The translations under genes and the position numbers were made by a program. From Brevibacillus sedimenti (lineage in GTDB: Bacteria > Bacillota > Bacilli > Brevibacillales > Brevibacillaceae), in NCBI RefSeq assembly GCF_020923495.1, contig NZ_CP064048.1:2729001-2793000 (forward strand): a stretch of DNA of 64,000 nucleotides, given 5' to 3'. This document shows positions 16,269 through 25,277 of the stretch, piece by piece. The stretch's first letter is position 1, and every line of letters starts with the position of its first letter. The notes under the pieces are model-generated. The model was not told the origin of the DNA. It did not search any database and saw nothing but the letters and a program-made list of their open reading frames with translations.

Positions 16269-16287
16269 GTGCAAAATGATTCTGCAC
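16269..16287. promoter_or_regulatory. Palindromic site upstream of rocD (RocR UAS candidate 1)
   Basis: GTGCA-N9-TGCAC is a perfect inverted repeat about 95 bases upstream of the rocD -24 element, in the divergent interval between rocR and rocD. It could serve both autoregulation and activation. Confidence 0.5.
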
Positions 16288-16311
16288 TGATGCGAAAAAT
16301 TGCGGGGGACA

Positions 16312-16328
16312 TGCAAAAAAATTTTGCC
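16312..16328. promoter_or_regulatory. Palindromic site upstream of rocD (RocR UAS candidate 2)
   Basis: GCAAAA-N3-TTTTGC is a perfect palindrome of the type recognised by RocR in Bacillus. It lies 53 bases upstream of the rocD promoter and about 25 bases from candidate 1. Confidence 0.6.
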
Positions 16329-16380
16329 GGTAGAGGAAGGGAATTGCGCAATAGCAACGCTGCGGCAAGATTTGGTTCGG

Positions 16381-16398
16381 TTGGCATCGTTCTTGAAT
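16381..16398 (+). promoter_or_regulatory. Sigma-54 (-24/-12) promoter of rocD
   Basis: TTGGCATCGTTCTTGAAT matches TTGGCAC-N5-TTGCAT with two differences, at the last C of the -24 box and the C of the -12 box. It lies 40 bases before the rocD start, with two palindromic activator sites upstream. Confidence 0.75.
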
Positions 16399-16437
16399 GA
16401 TACTACAGATAACAAGCGATTCAAGGAGGCAGACAAC

Positions 16438-17649
16438 ATGAACAAGACCAAAGCGGTAATTGATCAGACCGAGAAATACGGCGCACATAACTACCATGCG
16501 CTGCCGATCGTCATCTCCAAGGCGGAAGGCGTATGGGTGGAAGATCCGGAAGGCAACAGATACCTGGATATGCTGAGTGCGTATTCGGCATTGAACCAGG
16601 GCCACCGCCATCCCCGCATCATTCAGGCGCTGAAGGATCAGGCGGACAAGGTGACGCTCACCTCGCGCGCCTTTTACAACGACCAGCTGGGCGTCTTCTA
16701 TGAAAAACTGGCGCAGCTGACCGGCAAGGAGATGATCCTGCCGATGAACACGGGCGCAGAGGCGGTGGAGACAGCGCTGAAAGCCGTGCGCCGCTGGGCG
16801 TACGATGTGAAAAAGGTGCCGGAAAACCAGGCGGAAATCATCGTCTGTGAAGGCAATTTTCACGGCCGTACGATCACAGTCACCTCGTTCTCATCCGATC
16901 AATCCTACAAGCGCGGGTTTGGACCGTTCACCCCGGGCTTCAAAATCATCCCGTACGGCGACATCGAAGCGCTGCGGAAGGCGATCACGCCGAACACGGC
17001 GGCATTCATGCTGGAGCCGATCCAGGGCGAAGCCGGCATCATCATTCCGCCCGAGGGCTTCCTGAAGCAGGCCTACGAATTGTGCAAAGCCAACAACGTG
17101 CTGCTCGTATGCGACGAGATTCAGACCGGCTTTGGCCGCACGGGCAAGCTGTTCGCGTCCGACTGGGAGGAGGTCAAGCCGGATATGTACATCATGGGCA
17201 AAGCGCTGGGTGGTGGCGTGTTCCCGATCTCGGCAGTGGCTGCGGACCGGGAAGTGCTCGGTGTCTTTGACCCGGGTTCCCACGGCTCTACGTTTGGCGG
17301 CAATCCGCTGGGCTGCGCCGTCGCGGTGGCTGCACTGGATGTCCTGATCGATGAAAAGCTGGTGGATCGTTCCCGCGAGCTCGGGGCGTACTTCATGGAA
17401 AAGCTGAAAGAAATTCGCAACCCGCTGATCAAGGAAATCCGCGGCCGCGGCCTGTTTATCGGATTGGAGCTGCATACGGCGGCCCGTCCGTACTGCGAGC
17501 AGTTGAAGGAACAGGGCCTCTTGTGCAAAGAGACGCATGAGACGACGATCCGCTTTGCGCCGCCGCTGGTCATCAGCAAGGAAGAACTGGATTGGGCGAT
17601 CGAACGGATCAAACAAGTGCTGCACACCACCGAGCCGGCCAACGCGTAA
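16438..17649 (+). CDS. rocD: Ornithine aminotransferase
   Basis: ATG 16438 follows AAGGAGG. The 403-residue PLP enzyme transfers the delta-amino group of ornithine to 2-oxoglutarate, giving glutamate semialdehyde. Markers are the N-terminal [21 protein letters not shown], the [10 protein letters not shown]-type loop ([15 protein letters not shown]), the cofactor aspartate in [13 protein letters not shown], and the PLP lysine in IMGKALGGG. Its length equals Bacillus RocD. It is controlled by the sigma-54 promoter and palindromes upstream, and has its own terminator, so it is a one-gene unit of the arginine catabolic regulon. Confidence 0.95.
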   Translation: MNKTKAVIDQTEKYGAHNYHALPIVISKAEGVWVEDPEGNRYLDMLSAYSALNQGHRHPRIIQALKDQADKVTLTSRAFYNDQLGVFYEKLAQLTGKEMILPMNTGAEAVETALKAVRRWAYDVKKVPENQAEIIVCEGNFHGRTITVTSFSSDQSYKRGFGPFTPGFKIIPYGDIEALRKAITPNTAAFMLEPIQGEAGIIIPPEGFLKQAYELCKANNVLLVCDEIQTGFGRTGKLFASDWEEVKPDMYIMGKALGGGVFPISAVAADREVLGVFDPGSHGSTFGGNPLGCAVAVAALDVLIDEKLVDRSRELGAYFMEKLKEIRNPLIKEIRGRGLFIGLELHTAARPYCEQLKEQGLLCKETHETTIRFAPPLVISKEELDWAIERIKQVLHTTEPANA

Positions 17650-17679
17650 TACACGGTTGTGTCCATACCGTCAAAAAGG

Positions 17680-17707
17680 AAAACCACCCGGTCCCGGGTG
17701 GTTTTTC
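17680..17707 (+). terminator. Rho-independent terminator of rocD
   Basis: AAAACCACCCG pairs with CGGGTGGTTTTT around a four-base loop, 30 bases after the stop. Confidence 0.9.
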
Positions 17708-17796
17708 CTGTTAGCTGCTTCCCCTGTCCTCAGGGAGGAGCGGAGGTCGACAGTCGGGTCTGATTATACAAAATCGTTCGACAAATTTTGACAAGA

Positions 17797-17906
17797 TGTG
17801 GATAAATGTTGGGTAGGAATCCACAGGAAAAAACCGGTATCTTTTTCCAGTTGTCAACACTTTGCCCACAGCTTACCCACACGATTTCCACATGGGTTGT
17901 GGATAT
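17797..17906. promoter_or_regulatory. DnaA-box cluster upstream of sda
   Basis: Six matches to TTATCCACA lie in 110 bases: 17797-17805 (perfect, minus), 17817-17825 (two mismatches, plus), 17862-17870 (two, plus), 17873-17881 (one, plus), 17884-17892 (two, plus) and 17898-17906 (one, minus). The last is nine bases upstream of the sda -35. DnaA is known to activate sda in B. subtilis through such boxes. Confidence 0.85.
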
Positions 17907-17914
17907 CGGAACGG

Positions 17915-17943
17915 TTGTTCGCGCACGTCCCATCTGCTACAAT
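17915..17943 (+). promoter_or_regulatory. SigA promoter of sda
   Basis: -35 TTGTTC (17915-17920), 17-base spacer, -10 TACAAT (17938-17943). It is placed immediately downstream of the DnaA-box cluster and about 30 bases before the sda start. Confidence 0.75.
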
Positions 17944-17973
17944 GGGCACATGAAACAGATGGAGGTGACCAAT

Positions 17974-18111
17974 GTGAAATTTTTGAGCGATCAGATGTTG
18001 ATAGAAGTGTATCAGCGTGCTGTCGACCTTCAATTGGATCCCGCCTTCATCGAGTTGCTTTGCGAAGAGATAGAAAGGAGAAACCTCCAAATTACTCAAT
18101 TCAGCGCTTGA
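17974..18111 (+). CDS. sda: Sporulation checkpoint inhibitor Sda
   Basis: The start is GTG 17974, five bases after GGAGGTGA. The 45-residue product (KFLSDQMLIEVYQRAVDLQL, then FIELLCEEIERR) matches the Sda helical hairpin, including LSD at the N-terminus and the DxxFIELLxxEIxRR second helix. Sda binds the sporulation histidine kinases KinA/KinB and blocks phosphate flow to Spo0A when replication starts or is damaged. The DnaA boxes upstream tie its expression to DnaA, as in B. subtilis. Confidence 0.93.
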   Translation: MKFLSDQMLIEVYQRAVDLQLDPAFIELLCEEIERRNLQITQFSA

Positions 18112-18142
18112 TGGGCAAACCTCCAGGCAGCATCCATCATAG

Positions 18143-18175
18143 AAAAGCCATCCGCCGCGGCGGATGGCTTTTTTT
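18143..18175 (+). terminator. Rho-independent terminator of sda
   Basis: AAAAGCCATCCGCC pairs with GGCGGATGGCTTTT around a minimal loop, then more T's. Confidence 0.9.
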
Positions 18176-18282
18176 GATGCGGCTTCACACGTATGTTCGC
18201 AATTATTGTCTCTTGCTGTGCCGCAATGGAGTCGGGTGCGGTTGTCTTCCGCAGCATGTCTGGCCAGGCCAGACGTACTTTA

Positions 18283-18786
18283 TCATTCTGTGACGAATTC
18301 AAATGCGGTGATGGCCTTGAGCGGTTGTTCGCCAGCGGTCAACCACTCCGGCAGGAAAAAGTAGACCGGGCCATCTTCGCGCAGAGGCTTGCCATCTCGG
18401 GAAAACTGCAGAATTGCTTGTCTGGCGGTTTCGATCGGCAGCGTTACCGGCTCCTGGCCGTCGCGGTGGATGCGCACGTGCGTCGCTTCCGGCAGCGGCT
18501 TGGCGTTGTCAATAAACGGAGCCAGCCGCATGCCGTAGTCGCCCTCAAGCGCTTTCCGTTCTTCCGCCAGACTCCGCCGTTCTGACGGCAGTGTGGCGCC
18601 TTCCCGCAGTTCCTTGTCCCACTGGGAACCAGTGCCCTGCAGGTAGGCGGATTGCCGTCCGTCCGTCTGCTCTTCTTCGCCCCGATAGGTGCGCAGGTCG
18701 ATTTTTCGTTCGTCGAAGATCCACACACTCGGGTCCAGCGTGATGGGGAACGATACGGCCCCCTTGAACACGATCACATCTGACAT
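18283..18786 (-). CDS. Conserved protein of unknown function
   Basis: A 167-residue hydrophilic protein with GGAGG nine bases before ATG 18786. The N-terminus (IVFKGAVSFPITLDPSVWIFDERKIDL) is strikingly regular and looks like a conserved beta-rich domain. The middle is charged and helical (SERRSLAEERKALEGDYG). I recall similar Bacillales proteins without an assigned role. There is no signal peptide or membrane segment. It is transcribed alone, convergent with sda. Confidence 0.75.
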   Translation of the reverse strand: MSDVIVFKGAVSFPITLDPSVWIFDERKIDLRTYRGEEEQTDGRQSAYLQGTGSQWDKELREGATLPSERRSLAEERKALEGDYGMRLAPFIDNAKPLPEATHVRIHRDGQEPVTLPIETARQAILQFSRDGKPLREDGPVYFFLPEWLTAGEQPLKAITAFEFVTE

Positions 18787-18931
18787 CCAGCATTCCTCCG
18801 TTTATACGAAATCCTATTCCTGATTGTACTGTACATGCCGGGATGCGGCAAACGAATCATCGTAAAGGAAATTTTCCGAAAATATAGAAATTTGTAATTG
18901 GTGGAAACTACCATCTGAAGGGGAGATTGTC

Positions 18932-20140
18932 ATGGACAAGGAAAACGTGCGCTCTCTGCTGGACTCTGTTGCGGACGACGTGATCCAGTGGAGGCGGCAT
19001 CTGCACAAGTATCCGGAACTGTCGTTTCAGGAGGAGAAGACAGCGGCGTTCGTGTACGAGCGGTTGCAGTCGTTTGGGAATCTGGAGCTCTCCCGGCCGA
19101 CCAGAACCAGTGTGGTCGCCCGTCTCGTCGGTGCCCAACCGGGCCCCGTGATCGGTCTGCGCGCCGACATGGACGCACTGGCGATCCAGGAAGAAAACGA
19201 CTTTCCATTCGCATCGGCAGTTCCCGGTGTCATGCATGCGTGCGGGCACGACGGGCATACGGCGATGCTCCTGGGCGCAGCAAGCGTGCTGTCCCGCCTG
19301 CGGGACCAGATCAGAGGGGAAGTGCGCTTCATTTTCCAGCACGCGGAGGAGATGCACCCCGGCGGTGCCCGTGAAATGGTGGAGGCAGGGGTGGCAGAAG
19401 GCATCGATGCCATGCTCGCCATCCATTTGATGGCGTATATTCCAGTCGGTAAGATTGGAATTGCCTACGGACCGGTCACGGCCAATTCCGACCGGTTCGA
19501 GATTACCATTCAGGGTAAGGGCGGTCATGCCTCCGCGCCGCATACGGCGATTGATCCGGTGGCGATTGGCGCGCAGGTGATTGCCAATTTGCAGCAGATC
19601 GTTTCCCGCAACACCGATCCGCTGGAACAACTGGTCATCTCCGTGACCAATTTTCACGGAGGAACAGGGGCCTACAACGTCATTCCCGACAAGGCGGAAC
19701 TGCGCGGCTCTGTGCGCAGTTTCAGCCAGGACGTTCGCCAAACGGCGGCGAAGCGGCTGGAGCAGATTGTCAAGGGGGTTGCGGAAGCGCACGGCGCCGC
19801 GTATCGCTTTGACTACCGGTACGGATATGCTTCGGTGATAAATGATGAACGGGTCACCCGGACGGTGGAAGAACTGATCGTGGAGGAATGGGGGGAGCAA
19901 GCGCTGCAGCGCATTCCGCCGATGATGGGCGGGGAAGATTTCTCCGCGTTCGCCGCATGCGTGCCAAGCTGTTACATCTGTCTGGGCGCTGGCAACGAAG
20001 AAAAGGGTATCGTGTATCCGCATCACCATCCGCGCTTCACCATTGACGAGGACGCGCTGCGTGACGGGGTTGCCCTGTTTGTTCGGTGGGCATTGAAATG
20101 GACGGGTGCCAAATCCGGCCAACCAATTGCAAACGGGTAG
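18932..20140 (+). CDS. M20 family amidohydrolase (N-acyl amino acid / hippurate hydrolase type)
   Basis: A 402-residue M20D metallopeptidase-fold hydrolase. Metal-binding motifs HACGHDGHTAMLLGAA (about 104), HAEEMHPGGA (about 137) and HLMAY (about 165) are present, the dimerisation domain starts near 190, and the last ligand lies in PHHHPRF. Such enzymes hydrolyse N-acyl or N-aroyl amino acids. The AbgT-type transporter starts 13 bases downstream, so the pair probably imports and cleaves an acylated amino acid, as AbgAB and AbgT do with p-aminobenzoyl-glutamate. Confidence 0.9.
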   Translation: MDKENVRSLLDSVADDVIQWRRHLHKYPELSFQEEKTAAFVYERLQSFGNLELSRPTRTSVVARLVGAQPGPVIGLRADMDALAIQEENDFPFASAVPGVMHACGHDGHTAMLLGAASVLSRLRDQIRGEVRFIFQHAEEMHPGGAREMVEAGVAEGIDAMLAIHLMAYIPVGKIGIAYGPVTANSDRFEITIQGKGGHASAPHTAIDPVAIGAQVIANLQQIVSRNTDPLEQLVISVTNFHGGTGAYNVIPDKAELRGSVRSFSQDVRQTAAKRLEQIVKGVAEAHGAAYRFDYRYGYASVINDERVTRTVEELIVEEWGEQALQRIPPMMGGEDFSAFAACVPSCYICLGAGNEEKGIVYPHHHPRFTIDEDALRDGVALFVRWALKWTGAKSGQPIANG

Positions 20141-20153
20141 GAGGGGATCAACC

Positions 20154-21683
20154 ATGCCACATGGAGCGGCAGGCATGCAGCCAGAGCTGCAACACCAAAA
20201 AGGGATGTTGCGATGGATCGAGACCGTGGGGAACAAACTGCCTCACCCGTTTATGCTCTTTGTGTATCTGTGCCTGATCATGATGGTGATTTCAGCCATT
20301 CTCGCCGGACTGGACGTCTCCGTGACACACCCCGGCAAAGGAGAAACCGTCCCGGTGAAAAGTTTGCTGAGCGTCGAAGGAATCCACTGGATTCTCACCA
20401 GCATGTTGAAAAACTTTACCGACTTCCCGGCGCTCGGCCTCGTGCTGACCATGGCGTTGGGGATTGGTCTGGCGGAAAAAGTGGGTCTGCTCACAAGCGT
20501 CCTGCGCAAACTCATGACCCGCGTGCCAAAAACGATCGTCAGCTTCACGGTGGTATTTGTCGGCGTGCTGGGCAATCTCGCCTCCGACGCGGCCATGGTG
20601 ATCATCCCGCCGCTGGGTGGCCTCGTCTTTTTGGCGATGGGCCGCCATCCGATCGCCGGTATCGCCGCCGGCATGGCCGGGGTCTCGTCAGGATTCACAG
20701 CCAACCTGTTCATCGCGGGCACGGATGCCCTGCTTTCCGGCATTTCTACCGAAGTGGCCAGGACGATCGATCCCCATGCCCACGTCTCGCCGCTGGACAA
20801 CTGGTTTTTCATGTCCGCATCCGTTTTTCTCCTGTCCTTTATCGGCGCCTGGATTACGGACAAGGTGATCGAACCGCGCCTGGGCGAGTATCAGGGAGAG
20901 CAGCAGGTTCGCTTTGAGGAGCTGAGCGACAGGGAGAACAAGGCGCTGCGCGCAGCCTGCATCGCCGCCCTGGTCTTTGCGGCAGTGACTGCTCTGTTGG
21001 TCGTGCCGGAAGGAGCGCTCCTGCGCGATCCCCAGACAGGAGGGTTTTTGACGTCGCCGTTCCTGAAGGGGATCATCCCGGTGATTCTGCTCTTTTTCGT
21101 GACCGTGTCCGCCGTGTACGGAAAGAAGATGGGGCTGATCACGAGTACAAGGGACATTCCGCGCTACATGACGGAAGCGGTGAAAGACATGTCCGGCTTT
21201 ATCGTGATGGCCTTCACGGCCGCCCAGTTTATCGCCTTTTTCAACTGGAGCAACATCGGCATCCTGCTGGCCGTGAGCGGTGCTGATTTTCTAAAGAGCA
21301 TCGGGATGACCGGGCTGCCGGTCGTGCTCGGGTTCACGCTGTTTACCGCATTCGCGAGCCTGTTCATCACCAGCGGCTCGGCGTTGTGGGCGATGCTGGC
21401 TCCGGTGTTCATGCCAATGCTGATGCTGCTCGATTACCATCCGGCGTTCATCCAGGTCGCCTACCGCGTCGCCGACTCGGCGACCAACACCATATCACCT
21501 GTAAATCCCTACCTGCCGCTGATCCTGGCCTACTACCAAGCGTACAAGAAGGACGCGGGCATGGGCACGATCTTCGCGACGATGATGCCGTATGCGCTGT
21601 CCTTCCTATTGATCTGGATGGTACAGATGGTCGTCTGGTTTGTCCTTGATCTGCCGGTCGGTCCCGGCGTCTACCCGCGCTGA
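20154..21683 (+). CDS. AbgT family transporter
   Basis: I start at ATG 20154, eight bases after AGGAGGG. The 509-residue protein has about twelve membrane segments and AbgT motifs: ETVGNKLPHPFMLFVYL near the N-terminus, GNLASDAAMVIIPPLGG, and near the end SATNTISPVNPYLPL. E. coli AbgT takes up p-aminobenzoyl-glutamate; other members export sulfonamides. It follows the M20 hydrolase with 13 bases between, forming a two-gene uptake and hydrolysis operon that ends at a terminator. Confidence 0.92.
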   Translation: MPHGAAGMQPELQHQKGMLRWIETVGNKLPHPFMLFVYLCLIMMVISAILAGLDVSVTHPGKGETVPVKSLLSVEGIHWILTSMLKNFTDFPALGLVLTMALGIGLAEKVGLLTSVLRKLMTRVPKTIVSFTVVFVGVLGNLASDAAMVIIPPLGGLVFLAMGRHPIAGIAAGMAGVSSGFTANLFIAGTDALLSGISTEVARTIDPHAHVSPLDNWFFMSASVFLLSFIGAWITDKVIEPRLGEYQGEQQVRFEELSDRENKALRAACIAALVFAAVTALLVVPEGALLRDPQTGGFLTSPFLKGIIPVILLFFVTVSAVYGKKMGLITSTRDIPRYMTEAVKDMSGFIVMAFTAAQFIAFFNWSNIGILLAVSGADFLKSIGMTGLPVVLGFTLFTAFASLFITSGSALWAMLAPVFMPMLMLLDYHPAFIQVAYRVADSATNTISPVNPYLPLILAYYQAYKKDAGMGTIFATMMPYALSFLLIWMVQMVVWFVLDLPVGPGVYPR

Positions 21684-21694
21684 GGACAAACGGA

Positions 21695-21731
21695 AAATGC
21701 CGCATGCTGGCGAGGCTGCGGCGCTTTTTTT
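21695..21731 (+). terminator. Rho-independent terminator
   Basis: GCCGCA/TGCGGC stem around a 12-base loop, followed by GC and seven T's, just after the AbgT-type gene. Confidence 0.75.
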
Positions 21732-21817
21732 GGGCACACGAGACATTCAGGCTTGGACATTTGCCAAAGAACGGGGTATGGTGAAAAGAAAAAACATGCA
21801 AAAGCGAGGGGAGTACA

Positions 21818-22990
21818 GTGCAGCATCACTTTGATATCCGGATTGAGCGACAAGGGACGAACAGTTTGAAGTGGGATTACTACCAGCGGGTGCTGGGAGC
21901 AGATGACGTCTTGCCGATGTGGGTGGCCGATATGGACTTTGCGTGTCCGCCGGCAGTGACGGAAGCGCTGGTTCGCCGCGCGCAGCATCCGGTCTACGGG
22001 TATCCTGGGCGGCCCGATGCGCTGTACGAGGCAGTGGCCGATTGGTATGCCGAGCGGTATGGCGTCACCGTCGACACCGGTTGGTTGGGAACGTTGCCGG
22101 GGGTCGTGCCGGGACTGCACATCGCTGTCGAAGCGTTTACCGAACCGGGCGACAGCGTCCTGATCCAACCGCCGGTCTATCATCCGTTTTATCACGCGGT
22201 GGAAAGCCTGGGACGCAGACTCGTGCCAAATCCGCTGCGGGAAGAGAATGGCCGGTACACCATCGACTGGGACGGCCTGCGACAGATCTTGGACGAAAGC
22301 CGGCCGAAATTGTTTTTGCTGTGCAGTCCGCACAATCCAGTGGGACGGGTCTGGACCCGGGAGGAACTGGTGCGGCTCGGGGAGATGTGCGCGGAACGGG
22401 ACATCGTGGTCGTGGCGGATGAAATCCATGCCGATCTCGTCTACGAAAAAGGGCGGCACGTCCCCTATTTCTCCCTCCCGGATCATCTGGCCAGCCATAG
22501 CCTGACCCTGGTCTCTGCCAGCAAGACGTTTAATCTCGCCGGGTTGTCAACCGCGTTCGTGATCGCTCCTGCTCCTCAGCTGCTGCGGGCATTCAGACAG
22601 GCGGCCAGGCGGATGGGGCACACAGTGCTCAACCTGTTCGGCATCGAAGCGGCCATTGCCGCCTATCGGCACGGCGAGCCGTGGCTGGATGAATTACTCG
22701 CCTATTTGAAGGGGAATGCGGAGTACATCCGCGACTTTCTGGCTGAGCGAATTCCCGAGGTATCCATGGCTGTCCCGGAGGCTACCTATCTCGGCTGGAT
22801 GGACTTCCGTCGGCTGGGGTTGAGCCAACACGAACTGAACGCGCTCGTGCGCAAGCAAGCGAAGCTGGGTCTGCATGACGGGACCGTGTTTGGAAAGGAA
22901 GGGGCGGGGTTTCAGCGCATTAACTTTGCCTGCCCGCGCGTCGTCCTGGAGGAAGCGATGTCACGCCTGGAACGGGCGCTCCATGAGTAA
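21818..22990 (+). CDS. patB: PatB/MalY-type C-S lyase (cystathionine beta-lyase family aminotransferase)
   Basis: A 390-residue class II aminotransferase-fold PLP enzyme. The N-terminal WDYYQRVLGADDVLPMWVADMDF, the aspartate loop VVADEIHADL and the PLP lysine in SASKTFNLAG fit the MalY/PatB subgroup, which cleaves cystathionine or related S-conjugates to pyruvate, ammonia and a thiol. The GTG start at 21818 is preceded by GAGGGGAG. It stands alone. The symbol reflects the closest well-known Bacillus member; substrate preference is not visible. Confidence 0.88.
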   Translation: MQHHFDIRIERQGTNSLKWDYYQRVLGADDVLPMWVADMDFACPPAVTEALVRRAQHPVYGYPGRPDALYEAVADWYAERYGVTVDTGWLGTLPGVVPGLHIAVEAFTEPGDSVLIQPPVYHPFYHAVESLGRRLVPNPLREENGRYTIDWDGLRQILDESRPKLFLLCSPHNPVGRVWTREELVRLGEMCAERDIVVVADEIHADLVYEKGRHVPYFSLPDHLASHSLTLVSASKTFNLAGLSTAFVIAPAPQLLRAFRQAARRMGHTVLNLFGIEAAIAAYRHGEPWLDELLAYLKGNAEYIRDFLAERIPEVSMAVPEATYLGWMDFRRLGLSQHELNALVRKQAKLGLHDGTVFGKEGAGFQRINFACPRVVLEEAMSRLERALHE

Positions 22991-23147
22991 GGGGGACTCA
23001 TTACAATGAGGGAACGGGCAATCATTGGCGCTGTCGGTTGTAACTGGCAGCGAGCCGGTTACAGTTGTCTCCCCATCTCCCCTTTTCAAATGGCCCAGAA
23101 TGGCGTACTATGTAAGGTAAGGATGGTGGCAAACGGAGGGATAGGTT

Positions 23148-23426
23148 TTGACAGAGATTAAGGTTCCCGATCTGGAACAAAAAGCGCTAGCATTGCTGCG
23201 AGCAGACGCAGAAAAAATCTATAAACTGATCGACGTACAGATGGAAAACCTGACCATGCCGCAGTGCCCGTTGTATGAAGAAGTGTTGGACACGCAGATG
23301 TTCGGGCTGTCGCGAGAAGTAGAATTTGCCGTCCGTCTGGGATTGATCGAAGAGGAAATCGGCCGCGAGATCATGGGTTCGTTGGAGCGGAAGCTGGCCG
23401 ATCTGCATGAACACCGGCAGAAGTAA
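23148..23426 (+). CDS. ylaN: YlaN family protein (UPF0358, DUF1507)
   Basis: A 92-residue all-helical protein almost identical in pattern to B. subtilis YlaN: the run [20 protein letters not shown] at about residues 36-55 is the family hallmark. YlaN has been linked to iron homeostasis through interaction with Fur and to essential growth functions. TTG 23148 is the start, with GGAGGG upstream. It is a single-gene unit with a terminator overlapping the stop. Confidence 0.95.
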   Translation: MTEIKVPDLEQKALALLRADAEKIYKLIDVQMENLTMPQCPLYEEVLDTQMFGLSREVEFAVRLGLIEEEIGREIMGSLERKLADLHEHRQK

Positions 23427-23459
23427 AAGCGAGGGGGTGGAGACGTTCCTCGCTTTTTC
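23425..23459 (+). terminator. Rho-independent terminator of ylaN
   Basis: AAAGCGAG pairs with CTCGCTTTTT across a 15-base loop. The 5' arm follows the stop codon directly. Confidence 0.8.
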
Positions 23460-23477
23460 ATTTTCATGAAAAACTCC

Positions 23478-23506
23478 TTGCAATTTTTCAATGACTGCCT
23501 TACATT
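23478..23506 (+). promoter_or_regulatory. SigA promoter of the T-box leader
   Basis: -35 TTGCAA (23478-23483), 17-base spacer, -10 TACATT (23501-23506), about 30 bases before stem I of the T-box. Confidence 0.6.
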
Positions 23507-23535
23507 TATACATATCATTTTTCATTGTGTCAAAA

Positions 23536-23800
23536 GCGATGACAGAGACCAGTACACGGTCCAGCGGCTTGACAGGGAGGAATCGTCGGAGACTGAAAGC
23601 GGTTCTGAAGCACGCCCCGTGGAATTCCCTCTGGAGCTGTCCTCTGAACGATTGTCCCAGTAGGAGGAGCACCGGGTCATTCCCGTTATCAATGGCAAAA
23701 GTGAAGCCGCAGCTGTCCTTCACCTGAAGGCTCCTTTGGCTTAATCAGGGTGGTACCGCGAGTAATTCAACTCGTCCCTTTCGTGGGGACGAGTTTTTTA
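23536..23800 (+). ncRNA. T-box riboswitch controlling the NSS transporter
   Basis: The conserved T-box AGGGTGGTACCGCG is at 23747-23760, followed by a strong terminator whose arms CTCGTCCC and GGGACGAG precede six T's (23769-23800). Stem I starts near 23540 with GACAGAGACCAGTACACGG and its 3' partner CCGTGGAATTCCCTCTGG. After the conserved GAA (23622-23624) the specifier is UCC (23626-23628, serine) if one base separates it from GAA, as in the glyQS T-box, or UUC (23625-23627, phenylalanine) if none does. Uncharged tRNA should prevent termination and switch on the downstream transporter. Confidence 0.92.
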
Positions 23801-23845
23801 TTTATGTATACAGGACAGACGATTGGATGAAGGAGGAGTTCGTGA

Positions 23846-25183
23846 ATGACGAACCAAACGGAACAGTGGACGAACCGATTGGGGTTCATCCTTGCGGCCG
23901 CCGGGTCAGCGATCGGGCTCGGGGCCATCTGGAAATTTCCCTATGTGGCGGGCACCAGCGGAGGCGGGGCGTTTTTTCTCCTGTTCCTGCTGTTTACCGT
24001 GCTGATCGGCATGCCGCTGCTGTTGGGGGAATTCGTCATCGGACGAAGCACCCAACAGGAGGCGATTTCCGCCTACCGCACCATTGCTCCGGGTACAGGT
24101 TGGCATTGGATCGGGCGGCTCGGGGTGGCTACCTGCTTTCTGCTGCTGTCATTTTACAGCGTGGTCGGCGGCTGGATTCTCACCTATTTCTTTCGCGGTC
24201 TTACCGGACAGTTGATCGGACAGTCCTATGATCAGTTGTTCCTGGACGTAATCGCTAACCCGATCGGCTCCGTCGCGGCGCAATGCGCCTTCATGCTGGT
24301 GACGATCATGGTTGTGGCTCGCGGGATACAAAGCGGGATCGAGTCAGCCAACAGGTATATGATGCCGGGGCTGTTTATCCTGTTCCTGGTGCTGATGGTC
24401 CGTTCGCTGACGCTGGACGGAGCGGGAAACGGGGTGGCGTTCTTCCTGATGCCGGACTTTTCCAAACTGTCCGCAGAGTCGATCCTGTACGCCATGGGGC
24501 AGTCGTTCTTCTCGTTGAGCGTTGGGGTGTCGGTGATGGTCACCTACAGCTCGTACCTTGGCAAAGAGGAAAACCTGGTCAAATCGGCCGGATCGATTGT
24601 CGGTCTCAATCTGTTGGTCGCCTTTTTTGCGGGGCTGGCCATCTTCCCGGCGGTGTTTTCACTCGGCGTGAAACCGGAGGCGGGGCCGGGCCTGTTGTTT
24701 ATCGTCCTGCCGTCGGTGTTTGAGCATATTCCGTTCGGCTCCCTGTTTTTGCTGGTGTTTCTTGCCTTGTTCCTGTTTGCCACGCTGACGAGCGCCTTTT
24801 CCATGCTGGAGGTGATCGTGGCTTCGCTCGCCAAGGGGGACGAGGTCAAACGAAAGCGGCTTTCCTGGATTGTCGGCATGCTGATTTTCATCGTCGGGAT
24901 TCCGTCCGCGCTCTCTTTCGGGGCCTTGTCGGACGTCACCTTCTTTGGCAAATCCGTGTTTGACGCCGCCGACTTCCTCGTCAGCAACGTGCTGATGCCG
25001 CTGGGGGCGCTGTTGATCGCGGTGTTCGTGCCGCTGAAGATGAAGCGGGAAATCCTGATGCAGGAGCTTACCGCCCATACACCGCTGGGCCGGAAGCTGT
25101 TTGCCGCCTGGCTGCTGCTGCTCAGGTATGCGGCACCGCTTGCCATCATTGTGGTGTTTATGCACTCGCTTGGCTTTCTATAA
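23846..25183 (+). CDS. Sodium-dependent amino-acid transporter (NSS/SNF family)
   Basis: A 445-residue LeuT-fold transporter. The first helix carries [24 protein letters not shown] in pieces recognisable as the NSS sodium and substrate site, and about eleven to twelve hydrophobic segments follow. AAGGAGG precedes ATG 23846. Control by the T-box leader means it is expressed when one particular tRNA is uncharged, so the cargo should be that amino acid, either serine or phenylalanine from the specifier reading. A long hairpin terminator follows. Confidence 0.93.
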   Translation: MTNQTEQWTNRLGFILAAAGSAIGLGAIWKFPYVAGTSGGGAFFLLFLLFTVLIGMPLLLGEFVIGRSTQQEAISAYRTIAPGTGWHWIGRLGVATCFLLLSFYSVVGGWILTYFFRGLTGQLIGQSYDQLFLDVIANPIGSVAAQCAFMLVTIMVVARGIQSGIESANRYMMPGLFILFLVLMVRSLTLDGAGNGVAFFLMPDFSKLSAESILYAMGQSFFSLSVGVSVMVTYSSYLGKEENLVKSAGSIVGLNLLVAFFAGLAIFPAVFSLGVKPEAGPGLLFIVLPSVFEHIPFGSLFLLVFLALFLFATLTSAFSMLEVIVASLAKGDEVKRKRLSWIVGMLIFIVGIPSALSFGALSDVTFFGKSVFDAADFLVSNVLMPLGALLIAVFVPLKMKREILMQELTAHTPLGRKLFAAWLLLLRYAAPLAIIVVFMHSLGFL

Positions 25184-25190
25184 AAAAAGA

Positions 25191-25208
25191 CTGCCGCATC
25201 GGGCAGTC
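25191..25208. repeat. Hairpin repeat copy 1
   Basis: CTGCCGCATCGGGCAGTC is a self-complementary hairpin; a copy differing at one position lies at 26701-26718. The two flank the membrane-protein and fosX block. Confidence 0.6.
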
Positions 25209-25211
25209 CTT

Positions 25212-25258
25212 GCCTGCAGACAAGGGTTCGTCGAAGAACACGTCTGCAGGCTTTTTTA
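25212..25258 (+). terminator. Rho-independent terminator of the NSS transporter gene
   Basis: GCCTGCAGAC pairs exactly with GTCTGCAGGC around a 20-base loop and runs into six T's. Confidence 0.85.
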
Positions 25259-25277
25259 TTACAGGAATGATTAACGT

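Noticed and set aside
17797-17906. Chromosomal origin of replication
   Set aside because: The DnaA-box cluster is next to sda and not dnaA/dnaN, and no AT-rich unwinding element was recognised; regulation of sda explains it better.
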